A DNA stretch of 38,583 nt from Gammaproteobacteria bacterium. Lineage in GTDB: Bacteria > Pseudomonadota > Gammaproteobacteria > Steroidobacterales > Steroidobacteraceae. This document shows, one piece after another, positions 8,677 through 16,915 of this stretch. The DNA is taken from positions 1-38,583 of the forward strand of contig JAQGOF010000243.1 of the NCBI GenBank assembly GCA_028293745.1, read 5' to 3'. Position 1 is the stretch's first letter. Each line of letters starts with the position of its first letter. The notes under the pieces were generated by a model, which was given only the letters and a program-made list of their open reading frames with translations, was not told where the DNA came from and did no database searches. The position numbers and the translations under genes are program-made.

Positions 8677-9513
8677 TCAAGCAATCGCTTCATCGCCATG
8701 GAGTGTCGTGCGATGCATCATCCGACCGGACGCCGCGTCGTAAGGAATCACCCGGTGCATCGTTCCGCAGTTGTCCCAGACCACGAGGTCACCGACCTGC
8801 CATTCGTGGCTGTAGACGATTTCCCGCCGCGTCGAATGTGCCGTCAGCTTCTCGACGAGCGCGTGGCTCTGCTCGTCTGACAGGCCCAGAATTCGCTCCA
8901 CGGTTGCACCAAGCACGAGTGACTTGCGTCCTGAGCGGTGGCGCCAGACGAGTGGATGCTCCTTCGAGGAGCCTCTGCGCCGCCATATAGCCAACTGCTC
9001 ATCAGTAGGGTTGCGCGTCGTCAATCGATTCGCGGCTTCCAGGCTATGGACGACGCGCAGTGACTCGCAGGACCGTCGCTCCTCTTCGGGCAGGTCGTCG
9101 TAGGCCGCGTAGATGTTACAGAACTCGGTCTGACCCCCGGTGGGTGAAAGCCGGCGTCCGCTGAGCAAGGTGGCCTTCGCCGGAACGTCGTCCGTGGCCC
9201 CATCGATGTGCCAGTAGATGGTGCCCTTGAGATATTCGGCGGCTTCGTTTTTCTTCGGATCGAGCGTGACCTTGAAAACGAGGTCCCGGCTGCCATCGGC
9301 CTTTGGCATCCCCTGAGGCGCCACCTCGCCGAGCCTGGAGCTGAAGACAACCTGCTGCTCGTCGCTCAGACCGATCTGCGGGAACACGAGCACGCCAAAA
9401 CGCTCGAGCGCTTCGCGGCATTCCGGCGCGAACGAGGGATCCAGGATCTCCTCCGGCCGCATGACTGCTCGCGCACCGATGCGGGGGGAAAGGGGCTGAA
9501 AACGGCTGGCCAT
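8677..9513 (-). CDS. TauD/TfdA-family 2-oxoglutarate, Fe(II)-dependent dioxygenase
   Basis: This 278-residue protein has the iron-binding triad H102 and D104 (YWHIDG) and H253 (GTMHRVIPYD), and the 2-oxoglutarate-binding Arg at R268, fifteen residues after the distal His as in TauD. The family hydroxylates sulfonates, phenoxyacetates and other acids, often causing the product to fall apart to an aldehyde or phenol. The ATG at 9513 aligns with the start of its paralogue at the right edge of the window (R-F-x-P-L-S-P-R-x-G near the N-terminus in this copy and K-F-R-P-L-S-P-R-V-G in the other). It sits 20 bp upstream of the SDR gene and could supply a hydroxylation or ether-cleavage step. The substrate is unknown. 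Confidence 0.92.
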   Translation of the reverse strand: MASRFQPLSPRIGARAVMRPEEILDPSFAPECREALERFGVLVFPQIGLSDEQQVVFSSRLGEVAPQGMPKADGSRDLVFKVTLDPKKNEAAEYLKGTIYWHIDGATDDVPAKATLLSGRRLSPTGGQTEFCNIYAAYDDLPEEERRSCESLRVVHSLEAANRLTTRNPTDEQLAIWRRRGSSKEHPLVWRHRSGRKSLVLGATVERILGLSDEQSHALVEKLTAHSTRREIVYSHEWQVGDLVVWDNCGTMHRVIPYDAASGRMMHRTTLHGDEAIA

Positions 9514-9596
9514 ACTGTTCTTCCGGCGATAAAGGCCGCAAGATGGTAATCACCAACGATGTCTATTACAACCGCCTGGGGCTCAGCCCGCCTGCT

Positions 9597-10295
9597 TCAA
9601 GTCGGATGGCGCCGACCGGGTTCCTTGCGGCGGACCCGCGCATCCAGCTCCGGATACTTCTCCGGCCGCAGCGAGCCATGCAGGCTGAACCGCAGCATTT
9701 CTCGGGTGAAGCGCTTCGCCATCTGCTGGCGCTCCTTCGTGCTCCGGGAATGCGCCCGTGCCCACACCGGCCAGAGGAACGCGCCCGCGAGCGTCAGCAC
9801 CGAGGCGACCTCGGCATCAACGCCGGGCTGGGCGAGCTCGGTCTTGGAGAACCGGTCGAAGTTCGACAGGTACTGCTGCCAGAACGGGTCATTGGCGGGG
9901 CGCTTCGAGCTCAGCAGCTCGAACAGCCACACGCGGCCAATGTCAGGGTTATCCATGGCAAACTGCGCGATGTGCTCAGTCAGAGCCTCGATGCTGATGC
10001 TTTCCACCGGCTGATCCTGGGCCACCGCCGGATCGCCGAACACCGCCCGATATAACCTTTCACTGACCCAGCTCGTCGTGGCTTCGATCAGCTGCTCGCG
10101 CGTCTGAAAATGTTGGTAGGCGGTGCCGCGGTTGACACCCGCGCGCTGCGCCACCTGGGCGACACTCACCCCTTCCTTCCCATCCTGCGCCAACACCTCG
10201 CCTGCGGCCTGAAGAATCGCCTCACGCGTCCCTTCAGGATCACGCTTGCGGCGGGGCCGTCTGACTGGCGTGGCATACTCGGTTCGTTCTGTCAT
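9597..10295 (-). CDS. TetR/AcrR-family transcriptional regulator
   Basis: This 232-residue protein has a basic N-terminus (RRPRRKRDPEGTREAIL) followed by the TetR helix-turn-helix VSVAQVAQRAGVNRGTAYQHF near residues 43-63 and a helical ligand-binding region. TetR proteins usually repress nearby genes until a small ligand binds. It lies inside the minus-strand catabolic set, between the ferredoxin and TauD genes. A perfect palindrome TATCAAGATA occurs 26-35 bp upstream of its start (10321-10330) and is a candidate operator. Co-transcription with the catabolic genes suggests it controls the set or itself. Confidence 0.92.
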   Translation of the reverse strand: MTERTEYATPVRRPRRKRDPEGTREAILQAAGEVLAQDGKEGVSVAQVAQRAGVNRGTAYQHFQTREQLIEATTSWVSERLYRAVFGDPAVAQDQPVESISIEALTEHIAQFAMDNPDIGRVWLFELLSSKRPANDPFWQQYLSNFDRFSKTELAQPGVDAEVASVLTLAGAFLWPVWARAHSRSTKERQQMAKRFTREMLRFSLHGSLRPEKYPELDARVRRKEPGRRHPT

Positions 10296-10320
10296 TTGTC
10301 TACAGCCTTGGCCCGAAAGT

Positions 10321-10330
10321 TATCAAGATA
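10321..10330. promoter_or_regulatory. Short palindrome upstream of tetR-type gene (candidate operator)
   Basis: TATC-AA-GATA is a perfect inverted repeat in the 73-bp gap between the ferredoxin stop and the TetR start. Placement fits autoregulation, but the palindrome is short and could be chance. Confidence 0.35.
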
Positions 10331-10368
10331 GGATAGTCGATTCCGGCTGAATGCCCACCTACATCGGC

Positions 10369-10647
10369 TCATCCGTCAACTTCTATCTCGCAGACCGCGC
10401 TACACGGCACCCCTTGGCACGCCAGCGTGTAACCCGACGCAAGGTCTTCAGCGCTCAGCACGTGGTTCTCGCGAAGCGCCACCTCACCCTGCACTCGGCG
10501 CGCCATGCATGTCCCACAGACACCTTGCTCGCATACAAACGGCGTTACGAGACCCGCACGCCGCATGGTCTCAAGCAGGGTCTCTCCCCGGTGGTACTTC
10601 AGGCGATGGGTGCGGCCGTGGAAGCGCACGACCACCTCCTCGGGCAC
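10369..10647 (-). CDS. Plant-type 2Fe-2S ferredoxin
   Basis: This protein of about 92 residues has the cysteine pattern C39-x4-C44-x2-C47-x29-C77 (CEQGVCGTC and LACQGVP), which binds a chloroplast/adrenodoxin-like 2Fe-2S cluster. It would carry single electrons to an oxygenase, most plausibly one or both Rieske alpha subunits in the window. The start is uncertain: GTG at 10647 with GGAG three bases upstream is chosen. The frame stays open upstream to a stop just past the SDR end (10740) but contains no ATG there. No ferredoxin reductase gene is present in the window, so electrons must come from a reductase encoded elsewhere. Confidence 0.85.
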   Translation of the reverse strand: MPEEVVVRFHGRTHRLKYHRGETLLETMRRAGLVTPFVCEQGVCGTCMARRVQGEVALRENHVLSAEDLASGYTLACQGVPCSAVCEIEVDG

Positions 10648-10721
10648 GAGCTCCGGCTGGGACTGTGGTGATTTCGAGTCGTGCAGATGCAGGTCCCCAT
10701 TGCGGTTTATGGGATATTGAC

Positions 10722-11471
10722 TCAGGTAGGTGCCGTATCAATGGTCGGACGGATCATTAGCTGCGATACGTTGGCCCGCGGTGGCAAAGACACGACGAGC
10801 AGGATAGCGGCGGCCACATCCTCCGGCTTCATGGCGCCCTCCTTCGAGACGTGCTCGCGTATGGATTTGCGGAAGTTTGGGTCGACGATTCCTTCTGAGA
10901 CCTCGGTCGTGGTGGCACCGGGCTCGATGATGCAGACGCGAATACCCTGGCGTCCCACTTCCTGGCGCAGCGCCTCCGTCATTGCTGTCAGGGCGAATTT
11001 GCTCGCCGAATAGGCATTGAACAGAACGGCAGCGCGTCGTCCAGCGATGGAAGAGATATTGATGATGTCGCCGCCCCCTTGCGCCCGCATGGGTCCGATC
11101 ACTGCGCGGCTGGTGTAGAGGCTGGCCATCAAATTGATGTCGAGCACCCGGCGATATCGGGCAGTGTCCGCATTCTCCACGCCGCCGGAATCGATGATCC
11201 CGGCGGAGTTGACGAGAATGTCGAGGCGGCCGAAACGACGCAGCGTCTCGGTAACCGCCCCTTGCGCGACCTGCTCATCGATGACGTCCCCCGGCAGGGA
11301 GATCGCCTTCCCGCCGCGCTCTTCAATCTGGCGGACCAGGGCATCCAACCGGTCTGCCCTGCGGGCAACCAGGGCCACCGTGGCTCCCGCTGCGGCCAGT
11401 GCTTCCGCGGCCGCAGCGCCAATACCCGATGATGCGCCGGTTACCAGCGCGACCCGCCCTGCAAGAGTCAT
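10722..11471 (-). CDS. Short-chain dehydrogenase/reductase (YdfG-like classical SDR)
   Basis: This 249-residue SDR has TGASSGIG at residues 11-18, NSAG (in place of NNAG) at 88-91, and catalytic S141, Y154, K158 (NAYSASKFAL). The ARRADRL after strand 2 carries two arginines, which points to NADP(H). The C-terminal IREHVSKEGAMKPEDVAAAI matches the branch that includes 3-hydroxy acid and clavulanate-type dehydrogenases. It interconverts an alcohol and a carbonyl. The ATG overlaps the stop of the upstream CoA-ligase as ATGA, implying translational coupling. The ferredoxin gene follows, so the three genes appear to be one unit. Confidence 0.92.
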   Translation of the reverse strand: MTLAGRVALVTGASSGIGAAAAEALAAAGATVALVARRADRLDALVRQIEERGGKAISLPGDVIDEQVAQGAVTETLRRFGRLDILVNSAGIIDSGGVENADTARYRRVLDINLMASLYTSRAVIGPMRAQGGGDIINISSIAGRRAAVLFNAYSASKFALTAMTEALRQEVGRQGIRVCIIEPGATTTEVSEGIVDPNFRKSIREHVSKEGAMKPEDVAAAILLVVSLPPRANVSQLMIRPTIDTAPT

Positions 11472-13162
11472 GTTTCCGCCTTTAAGCGTTTGGCTGCAAG
11501 CTCCCGCAGACTGCCTGACTTCACCTTGGCGCTGCCGGTCATGGAAAGCTCATCCTCCTGAAAAAACAGCACCCGTCGCGGTACCTTGTAGCTCGCCAGC
11601 CGCTCCTTCAGAAAATCGCGAATGGCCGCTTCTTCGAGCGTGGCGCCATCGTGCGGGACTACGCAGCTCACGACGATCTCTCCCAAAGTGTCGTGCGGCA
11701 CGCCGACGGTCCGGCCTATCTTGAGGCCCGGATAGCCGGTGAGCACACCATCGATCTCCACAGGCGATACGTTGGCGCCCCCGGTTTTGACGATGTCGGT
11801 GAGACGTCCTTCCCAGACCAACCGTCCGGCATCATCCATATAGCCGCCATCGCCCGTACGGAAAAAGCCTTCCTCATCCAAAGTCTCATCGATCGGTACG
11901 TTGATATACCCGAGCATCAACGTCGGTCCCTTGACAGCAATTTCTCCGCGCTCACCGCGTGCAACAACGGCGCCGGTCTCGGCATCGACGATTTTCAGCG
12001 TGTTGCCCGGTAGGGCCACACCATGAGTTTCCCGCGTAACCTCGGCAGGCGTATCGCTTGGAAATGCACAGCTGATCGTGAATGTTTCGGTGTTACCGTA
12101 AGCCCATCGAGGCTCGAGCCAACGAGTGGTGACGGTCGGATGGCGTGCCATCGGTCCGTTCGCATCGACATAGCGCAGACTGCTGAGGTCTACCCGGCTC
12201 CAGTTCGGCGCTTCCACCAACTGGGCCCATTGGTGTGGCCAGGCGTGCGCGAGGGTGACCCGTTCCGCCTGCATCAGATCGAGTGCCTCAGCGGCGGCGA
12301 AGGTTGTTTGCAGCACCAGTGTGCCTCCCGCGGCAAAGGTGCAACCCATCGCCATGGTGAAGTTGCCCGACCAGAAAAATCCGTTTGCGGTCCAGCAGCG
12401 GACGTCATCTTCGAGCGCGAACATTCGCGGCCAGCGCCAGCACTGGATGGCCACGCTGCGGTGTGAGCCGAGAATTCCCTTGGGCAGGCTGGTCGAGCCC
12501 GATGAGAAGAACAACACCCCGGGATTCGCGGGCATCACTGTCGCCGCTGTCGCATCCACCAATGCGCGCGCAGTTGCCTCGCCATAGCCAAGAAAATCGG
12601 ACCAACTTTCAATCGCACCAGCGGCTTTTTCAGCGGCGGGCGCGTCCCCGACAGCCGCGAGGCGGCGCAGGAACGGGAACCTGGCCGACGCGAGGCGACC
12701 CGGTGAGGCCGTCTGAATCTGCGGTTCCAGCTCGCCGAGGATCGCGGCAAAGTCTTTCCTGAGGACAGCCCGCTCGAACAGCAGGAACGTGACACCCGAA
12801 ACCTGCAGCAGATATTCCAACTCGCGTGGGGTTGAGAACGTGCTGAGGGGGACCGCGACACCTCCCGCGAGCCCCACGCCGAACACAGCCTGGATCCATT
12901 CCGGCCTGTTGGTCATCATCACGCCGACACGGCTGTCCTTGCCGACACCCAGCGCCAACAGCGCCCGCGCAACCTCGACTGCGCGTTCCCATAGCGTCGC
13001 ATAGGTCCAACGCTCGACGCCGTTCGGCGAACGCAGCACCAACGCCTCCCGATCGGCGAAACGAGTTGTAACCTCGCGCAGGAAGCCGGGCAGCGTGAGG
13101 GTCCCGAGACCTGGCTCCTCGCTGAGCGGCGGGCCCTTCGCGATGGAAAGTACGCTAGGCAA
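11468..13162 (-). CDS. AMP-forming acyl-CoA ligase (ANL superfamily)
   Basis: The protein, about 564 residues, contains the adenylate-forming motifs: P-loop FFSSGSTSLPKGILGSH, YGNTETFT, the hinge GDGGYMDDAGRL and RLTDIVKTGGANVSPVEID, and a C-terminal GSAKVKSGSLREL with the candidate catalytic lysine. It activates a carboxylic acid to its acyl-CoA through an acyl-AMP. The start is ambiguous. TTG at 13162 has GGAG seven bases upstream and overlaps the MaoC stop by only a few bases. An ATG at 13189 lies deeper in the MaoC gene and has no ribosome site. It lies in the order MaoC, ligase, SDR, ferredoxin, and probably activates the acid on which the MaoC protein later works. Confidence 0.9.
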   Translation of the reverse strand: MPSVLSIAKGPPLSEEPGLGTLTLPGFLREVTTRFADREALVLRSPNGVERWTYATLWERAVEVARALLALGVGKDSRVGVMMTNRPEWIQAVFGVGLAGGVAVPLSTFSTPRELEYLLQVSGVTFLLFERAVLRKDFAAILGELEPQIQTASPGRLASARFPFLRRLAAVGDAPAAEKAAGAIESWSDFLGYGEATARALVDATAATVMPANPGVLFFSSGSTSLPKGILGSHRSVAIQCWRWPRMFALEDDVRCWTANGFFWSGNFTMAMGCTFAAGGTLVLQTTFAAAEALDLMQAERVTLAHAWPHQWAQLVEAPNWSRVDLSSLRYVDANGPMARHPTVTTRWLEPRWAYGNTETFTISCAFPSDTPAEVTRETHGVALPGNTLKIVDAETGAVVARGERGEIAVKGPTLMLGYINVPIDETLDEEGFFRTGDGGYMDDAGRLVWEGRLTDIVKTGGANVSPVEIDGVLTGYPGLKIGRTVGVPHDTLGEIVVSCVVPHDGATLEEAAIRDFLKERLASYKVPRRVLFFQEDELSMTGSAKVKSGSLRELAAKRLKAET

Positions 13163-14351
13163 GAGGCAGCTCCAATTCGGCGACACCATCAACCAACACG
13201 ACTCCCTCCTGATTGGTCATCCGCACCTTGACCGAGACGAGCGGCACACCAAATGCGGACTCGGCTTCCTTGGCGGTGACCTCCCCGTCAACGTAAGTGA
13301 CATCGCCCTCGAATGATGGCCCTCTGAACTGCATCTTGGAATGCCGGACCATCCCATCGTTGCCGGCCCAGAAGCCGACATAGTCCAGCGCCCAGGCTCC
13401 CATCGTGGCGCCATAGCCGTAGGCACGCGGAATGCCGACACTGACGCCCTTCTGCCCGTCGACATGACCACGCGAAGGTCCCAGGTACAGTCCATCCCGC
13501 TTGCGCGGATCGATCCTGGCTCCTTCCTCGTCGAAACCGAACCCTTCGATCCAACCGGGATCCTGGTTGATCCACGGGTCCTTCACGCCCGGCGGCGCCA
13601 CCCACTGAAAAGAGCCCCAGATGTTGAATAGGAACGCGCGATATTCGGTGGCGAAGGAGGCGATCGAGTGCGGCCCGAGAACACGCCGCGTCAGCCGGTC
13701 GCCGATGTCCACTTCTTCGAAGCGAGGCGAGATCCCGAGTCGGTTGGACATCAGCCAGTCGTGACGCACCTTCGCAACCTTGCGCAGCTCCTCTGGTGTC
13801 CAGCGGGGCATCGCGGCCTGATTCTGGAACATGCCGCGGCGCTCAGCTTCGGCCGCAAGATAGCGGATCGCGGTGGAACGCTCACGCGCGACCAGGGTGC
13901 CGTTCTGGTTCGTATGCGTGGTGTCGCCACGGGAGAACATGGTGGGACCGGCGAACTTGGTGTCCGTGACCTTGTAGTCATGGAAGCGCCGCTCCTGTAG
14001 CAACTTGTCGCCCGGGCGGACGCGATGTCCGTAGAACCACCACTCCTCGCCCCCAAAGATCAGGTGCGAGCCGGGAATTCGACCAACACAGGCCGGCTGC
14101 ACGCCGTGTCCGAAGTCCAGGCCGACCGCGATGGATTGTGGTGCGACGATCCCCCCGAACCTGGAGTTGCGCGCAAACTCCTCGTCCCAATGGATCGGGT
14201 TGGGATAGTCCATGGCCATGACCCAGCGACGGATATCCATTGCCGTACAGGGTTCCCAGAGCTGGCCGCCACCGACCAGCTTACCTACACGATGATCCAC
14301 GTCGCTCAAATCGAGCTGTGGTTGAGTCTTTTGCGCGGTTTGGGGGGACAT
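13155..14351 (-). CDS. Two-domain MaoC-like (hotdog-fold) acyl-CoA hydratase
   Basis: This 398-residue protein starts MSPQTAQKTQPQLDL. The N-terminal hotdog half carries YPNPIHWDEEFARNSRFGGIV, close to the hydratase motif N-P-x-H-x-D-x-x-x-A. The C-terminal half, from about residue 210 (FEEVDIGDRL), holds a second MaoC-like domain with YGATMGAWALDYVGFW. MaoC proteins add water to enoyl-CoAs (R-specific) or dehydrate hydroxyacyl-CoAs. The double-hotdog size resembles mesaconyl-CoA hydratase and steroid-ring hydratases. A distant paralogue is at 27787-28941. The ATG lies one base after the stop of the broken SnoaL-like gene, so the two once formed one operon. Confidence 0.88.
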   Translation of the reverse strand: MSPQTAQKTQPQLDLSDVDHRVGKLVGGGQLWEPCTAMDIRRWVMAMDYPNPIHWDEEFARNSRFGGIVAPQSIAVGLDFGHGVQPACVGRIPGSHLIFGGEEWWFYGHRVRPGDKLLQERRFHDYKVTDTKFAGPTMFSRGDTTHTNQNGTLVARERSTAIRYLAAEAERRGMFQNQAAMPRWTPEELRKVAKVRHDWLMSNRLGISPRFEEVDIGDRLTRRVLGPHSIASFATEYRAFLFNIWGSFQWVAPPGVKDPWINQDPGWIEGFGFDEEGARIDPRKRDGLYLGPSRGHVDGQKGVSVGIPRAYGYGATMGAWALDYVGFWAGNDGMVRHSKMQFRGPSFEGDVTYVDGEVTAKEAESAFGVPLVSVKVRMTNQEGVVLVDGVAELELPLA

Positions 14352-14352
14352 C

Positions 14353-14599
14353 TCAACCCTCTTGTATGAAGCGGACGGAGCTGATCCGCCAGCCTCGTTG
14401 CGTTCGCCGGAACTCATCAAGGTAGCGTCCGTAGAGCGTATCGAACACCGTGGACTGTTTGCGCTTCATCCTGACCATGAGCGTTCAGTGCCCGGTAGCG
14501 GTGTCGCCGGTCACAATAAGTCGCCTTCATTGCCTGCAGGTGCAGGATGTCATTAACCCTGGTGATCCCCTGCTCGCCGCTGATCGCCTGCTCGTTCAC
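14353..14599 (-). pseudogene. Broken SnoaL/NTF2-like gene (internal deletion plus nonsense codon)
   Basis: Read on the minus strand from ATG at 14599, the first about 29 codons give a SnoaL-like N-terminus (ITRVNDILHLQAMKATYC). The frame then drifts into nonsense and stops at 14417. From about 14514 a different frame gives a clean SnoaL-like C-terminus: VTGDTATGH, a TGA at 14487-14485 where relatives have Trp, then TLMVRMKRKQSTVFDTLYGR and a long tail ending SSVRFIQEG with a stop at 14355-14353. The halves join near TATTGTGACC (about 14510-14517), with an estimated 60-75 codons missing against a family length of about 150 residues. SnoaL-like proteins are small cyclases, isomerases or hydratases with an NTF2 fold. 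It would have been the first gene of the operon, one base before the MaoC start. Confidence 0.72.
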
Positions 14600-14705
14600 G
14601 CTCCCCCCTCACGCCACCTTTGCTTGACATGGTGATCGACAGTGGTGATGATTATCCATGCGAACTGCGTGATTGCGCAATTTCTCTGATCAGGCTTGGT
14701 GGGTA

Positions 14706-14743
14706 ATCGCCGGGCGTGATCGGATGGTGCAATCACCGGCGAT
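14706..14743. promoter_or_regulatory. Inverted repeat in LysR/MaoC divergent promoter region
   Basis: ATCGCCGG (14706-14713) and CCGGCGAT (14736-14743) form a perfect 8-bp inverted repeat. Nested inside is GGTG-CAAT-CACC (14725-14736). It lies 33 bp before the LysR start, in the 176-bp gap between divergent genes, a normal place for a LysR-type operator. Function is inferred from position only. Confidence 0.45.
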
Positions 14744-14775
14744 CCAAGGGGCTCAGTGGAACGCAGGCGGCGCGG

Positions 14776-15765
14776 ATGAACGTGAATCTCAAATTGATGC
14801 ACACCTTCCTGCTCGTCGCCGAGCACAGCAGCTTCTGTCGTGCCGCCGAAGTCTCGAACCGCTCGCAGTCCGCTGTCAGCATGCAGATCCGACAGCTCGA
14901 GCTGCAGTTGGGCGTTTCGCTCTTCCACCGGACCACGCGCCGCGTTCAGCTGACCCGCGAGGGCGAATTGCTGCTGGTGTGTGCCCGCAAGGCCGTGGCC
15001 GAGCTGCAAACCGGACTGCGTCAGATCAAGGAATCGGTGGACATCCAGCGGGGCCGCCTGTCACTGGCCTGTGCGCCGACGCTTGCGGCGACACGTCTGC
15101 CGGAAATTCTCGCGACCTTCCAGAAAAGCTATCCTGGCGTGACCGCGCATGTGCGCGAGCTGGCCTCGGCCGAAATGCTGGACTGCATCCGGCGGCGGGA
15201 CGTCGATTTCGGAATCGGCCCGCGCTGCCCCAACGCTACGGACTTTCAATTCCAGCCCATTCTGCTGGATGAGATCTATGCACTGATCCCGATCTGCCTC
15301 GATGCAGGTCCGCGCGAAACCGTTTCGCTGCTCGAGCTGAGCCACATGCCTACCCTGGTGCTGACGGGCTCCTCCGCAATGCAGGGCATGTTGGACAAGG
15401 CGCAGAAAGCGGCCGGTATCGCGCTCAACATCAAGTATGAAGTACAGCAGGTGCAGACCCAGATTGCCATGGCGACCGCCGGACTGGGCGCTGCAATTCT
15501 GCCGCGCATCGCCATTCCGCTGAAGCTGGATCCGCGGGTGCGGGCGGTGCCCATTGTCGATCCGCCGCTCGTCCGCGAGTTGTGCGTGGTCACTTTCCGC
15601 GGCCAGTTTCTCTCTCCCGTTGCTGCGCGCTTCGTCGAGTTGCTGCAGCGGCTCATCACCCGTCCGGAAACACCTTACGAGGTCGGGGCCGAGGCTCCGA
15701 TTCCACTTCGTGCGAGCCGGACACACCGCGCACATCTGGCCCTCGCGGCGAGCCAGCCCGCATAG
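14776..15765 (+). CDS. LysR-type transcriptional regulator
   Basis: This 329-residue protein starts MNVNLKLMHTFLLVAEHSSF. The winged helix-turn-helix (SFCRAAEVSNRSQSAVSMQI, residues about 20-40, then LELQLGVSLFHRTTRRVQLT) is typical. It is followed by a two-lobe periplasmic-binding-protein-like effector domain. LysR proteins normally activate genes that diverge from them or lie beside them after binding a pathway intermediate. The gene is divergent from the SnoaL remnant/MaoC set and precedes the AcuI-like gene by 123 bp, so it may control either side. The C-terminal tail beyond residue 300 is longer and less conserved than in typical members. The ATG at 14776 was chosen by homology of the N-terminus. 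Confidence 0.92.
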   Translation: MNVNLKLMHTFLLVAEHSSFCRAAEVSNRSQSAVSMQIRQLELQLGVSLFHRTTRRVQLTREGELLLVCARKAVAELQTGLRQIKESVDIQRGRLSLACAPTLAATRLPEILATFQKSYPGVTAHVRELASAEMLDCIRRRDVDFGIGPRCPNATDFQFQPILLDEIYALIPICLDAGPRETVSLLELSHMPTLVLTGSSAMQGMLDKAQKAAGIALNIKYEVQQVQTQIAMATAGLGAAILPRIAIPLKLDPRVRAVPIVDPPLVRELCVVTFRGQFLSPVAARFVELLQRLITRPETPYEVGAEAPIPLRASRTHRAHLALAASQPA

Positions 15766-15888
15766 CACCGGCTCGTCGGGCCAGGCTATCGGCGGCAGAT
15801 GTTGTATGAAACCGCGGCACAGCTGCGCTCCCATGCTCGTCTCGCGGCGCAACCCGCACATTTCCAGCCCATTTGACCGGAGTCGTAC

Positions 15889-16872
15889 ATGCTCAAAGCA
15901 ATCTTGATCAGCAAGCAGGACGGAGCGCAGTCGGTACGACTCGCAGACCTCGAGGAATCGGAATTGCCGGATGCGCCCGTTACGGTCCGCGTGGAGTATT
16001 CGACCATCAACTACAAGGACGGGCTTGCAATCACGGGCAAGTCGCCGGTCGTGCGGAAGTTTCCGATGGTACCCGGGATTGATTTGGCGGGCGTCGTCGA
16101 GAAATCGACGAGTGACGCCTGGCGCTCCGGCGACCGCGTCCTGCTGAACGGCTGGGGCGTTGGTGAAGGGCATTGGGGTGGATTCGCGCAGAAGGCACGC
16201 GTCAACGGTGAGTGGTTGCAGCGCGTCCCGGAAAGCTTCACGAGCCGGCAAGCGATGGCCATAGGCACCGCGGGTTACACAGCCAGCCTGTGCGTTGACG
16301 CGCTCGTGAGACACGGACTGACACCTGACAAGGGCGATGTGTTGGTAACAGGCGCTTCCGGCGGTGTCGGGAGTGTCGCGATCGCCCTACTCGCTCGTGC
16401 TGGCTTCAAGATCGTGGCATCTACGGGTAAGACGAATGAGGGCGACTACCTCAAGGCACTTGGTGCACGTGACGTCATTGATCGCAACGAGCTCGCGCAA
16501 CCAGGCAAGCCGCTGCAAAAAGAGCGTTGGGCTGCTGTGGTCGACTCTGTTGGCAGCCAAACTCTCGCGAATGCTTGTGCTCAGACACGCTACCGCGGAC
16601 TTGTTACTGCGTGCGGACTTGCTCAGGGTATGGATTTTCCGGCCAGCGTTGCGCCGTTCATCCTGAGAGGCGTATCGCTACTCGGTATCGATAGCGTCAT
16701 GGCGCCGCGGGAGCTGCGACAGCCCGCTTGGGATCGGCTTGCGCGCGACCTGGATGCAGCATCGCTTGACCGTATCAGCACCGTCATTGGACTTGCGGAA
16801 GTTCCCAACGCCGCGCAAAACATCGTCAGTGGGCGGATCAGAGGGCGCGTCGTTGTTGACGTAAATGGCTGA
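15889..16872 (+). CDS. acuI: YhdH/AcuI-type NADPH-dependent acrylyl-CoA reductase-like MDR
   Basis: This 327-residue medium-chain reductase shows the diagnostic YhdH/AcuI pattern: STINYKDGLAITGKSPVVR, FPMVPGIDLAGVV, GWGVGEGHWGGFAQKARV, then VLVTGASGGVGSVAIALLARAG for nucleotide binding. Characterised members reduce acryloyl-CoA to propanoyl-CoA with NADPH. In a catabolic cluster it could reduce a short enoyl-CoA or an enone. It is 123 bp after the LysR gene and overlaps an upstream-extended reading of the next SDR. The family assignment is strong. The specific substrate is only assumed from family knowledge. Confidence 0.85.
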   Translation: MLKAILISKQDGAQSVRLADLEESELPDAPVTVRVEYSTINYKDGLAITGKSPVVRKFPMVPGIDLAGVVEKSTSDAWRSGDRVLLNGWGVGEGHWGGFAQKARVNGEWLQRVPESFTSRQAMAIGTAGYTASLCVDALVRHGLTPDKGDVLVTGASGGVGSVAIALLARAGFKIVASTGKTNEGDYLKALGARDVIDRNELAQPGKPLQKERWAAVVDSVGSQTLANACAQTRYRGLVTACGLAQGMDFPASVAPFILRGVSLLGIDSVMAPRELRQPAWDRLARDLDAASLDRISTVIGLAEVPNAAQNIVSGRIRGRVVVDVNG

Positions 16873-16915
16873 TACTTATGGGATAACGACCGCTGCATCC
16901 GTGAGGGGGGCGTTG

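Noticed and set aside
14353..14599. Ring-hydroxylating dioxygenase beta subunit as an alternative for the broken gene
   Set aside because: The remnant ends with the VRMKRKQSTVFDTLYGR and SSVRFIQEG style of SnoaL-like proteins, not the beta-subunit C-terminus. Both share the NTF2 fold, so the beta subunit is less likely but not excluded.
15061..16314. Minus-strand open frame of 417 codons across the LysR and AcuI genes
   Set aside because: It spans two genes with good motifs on the plus strand and has no start signal or domains of its own.
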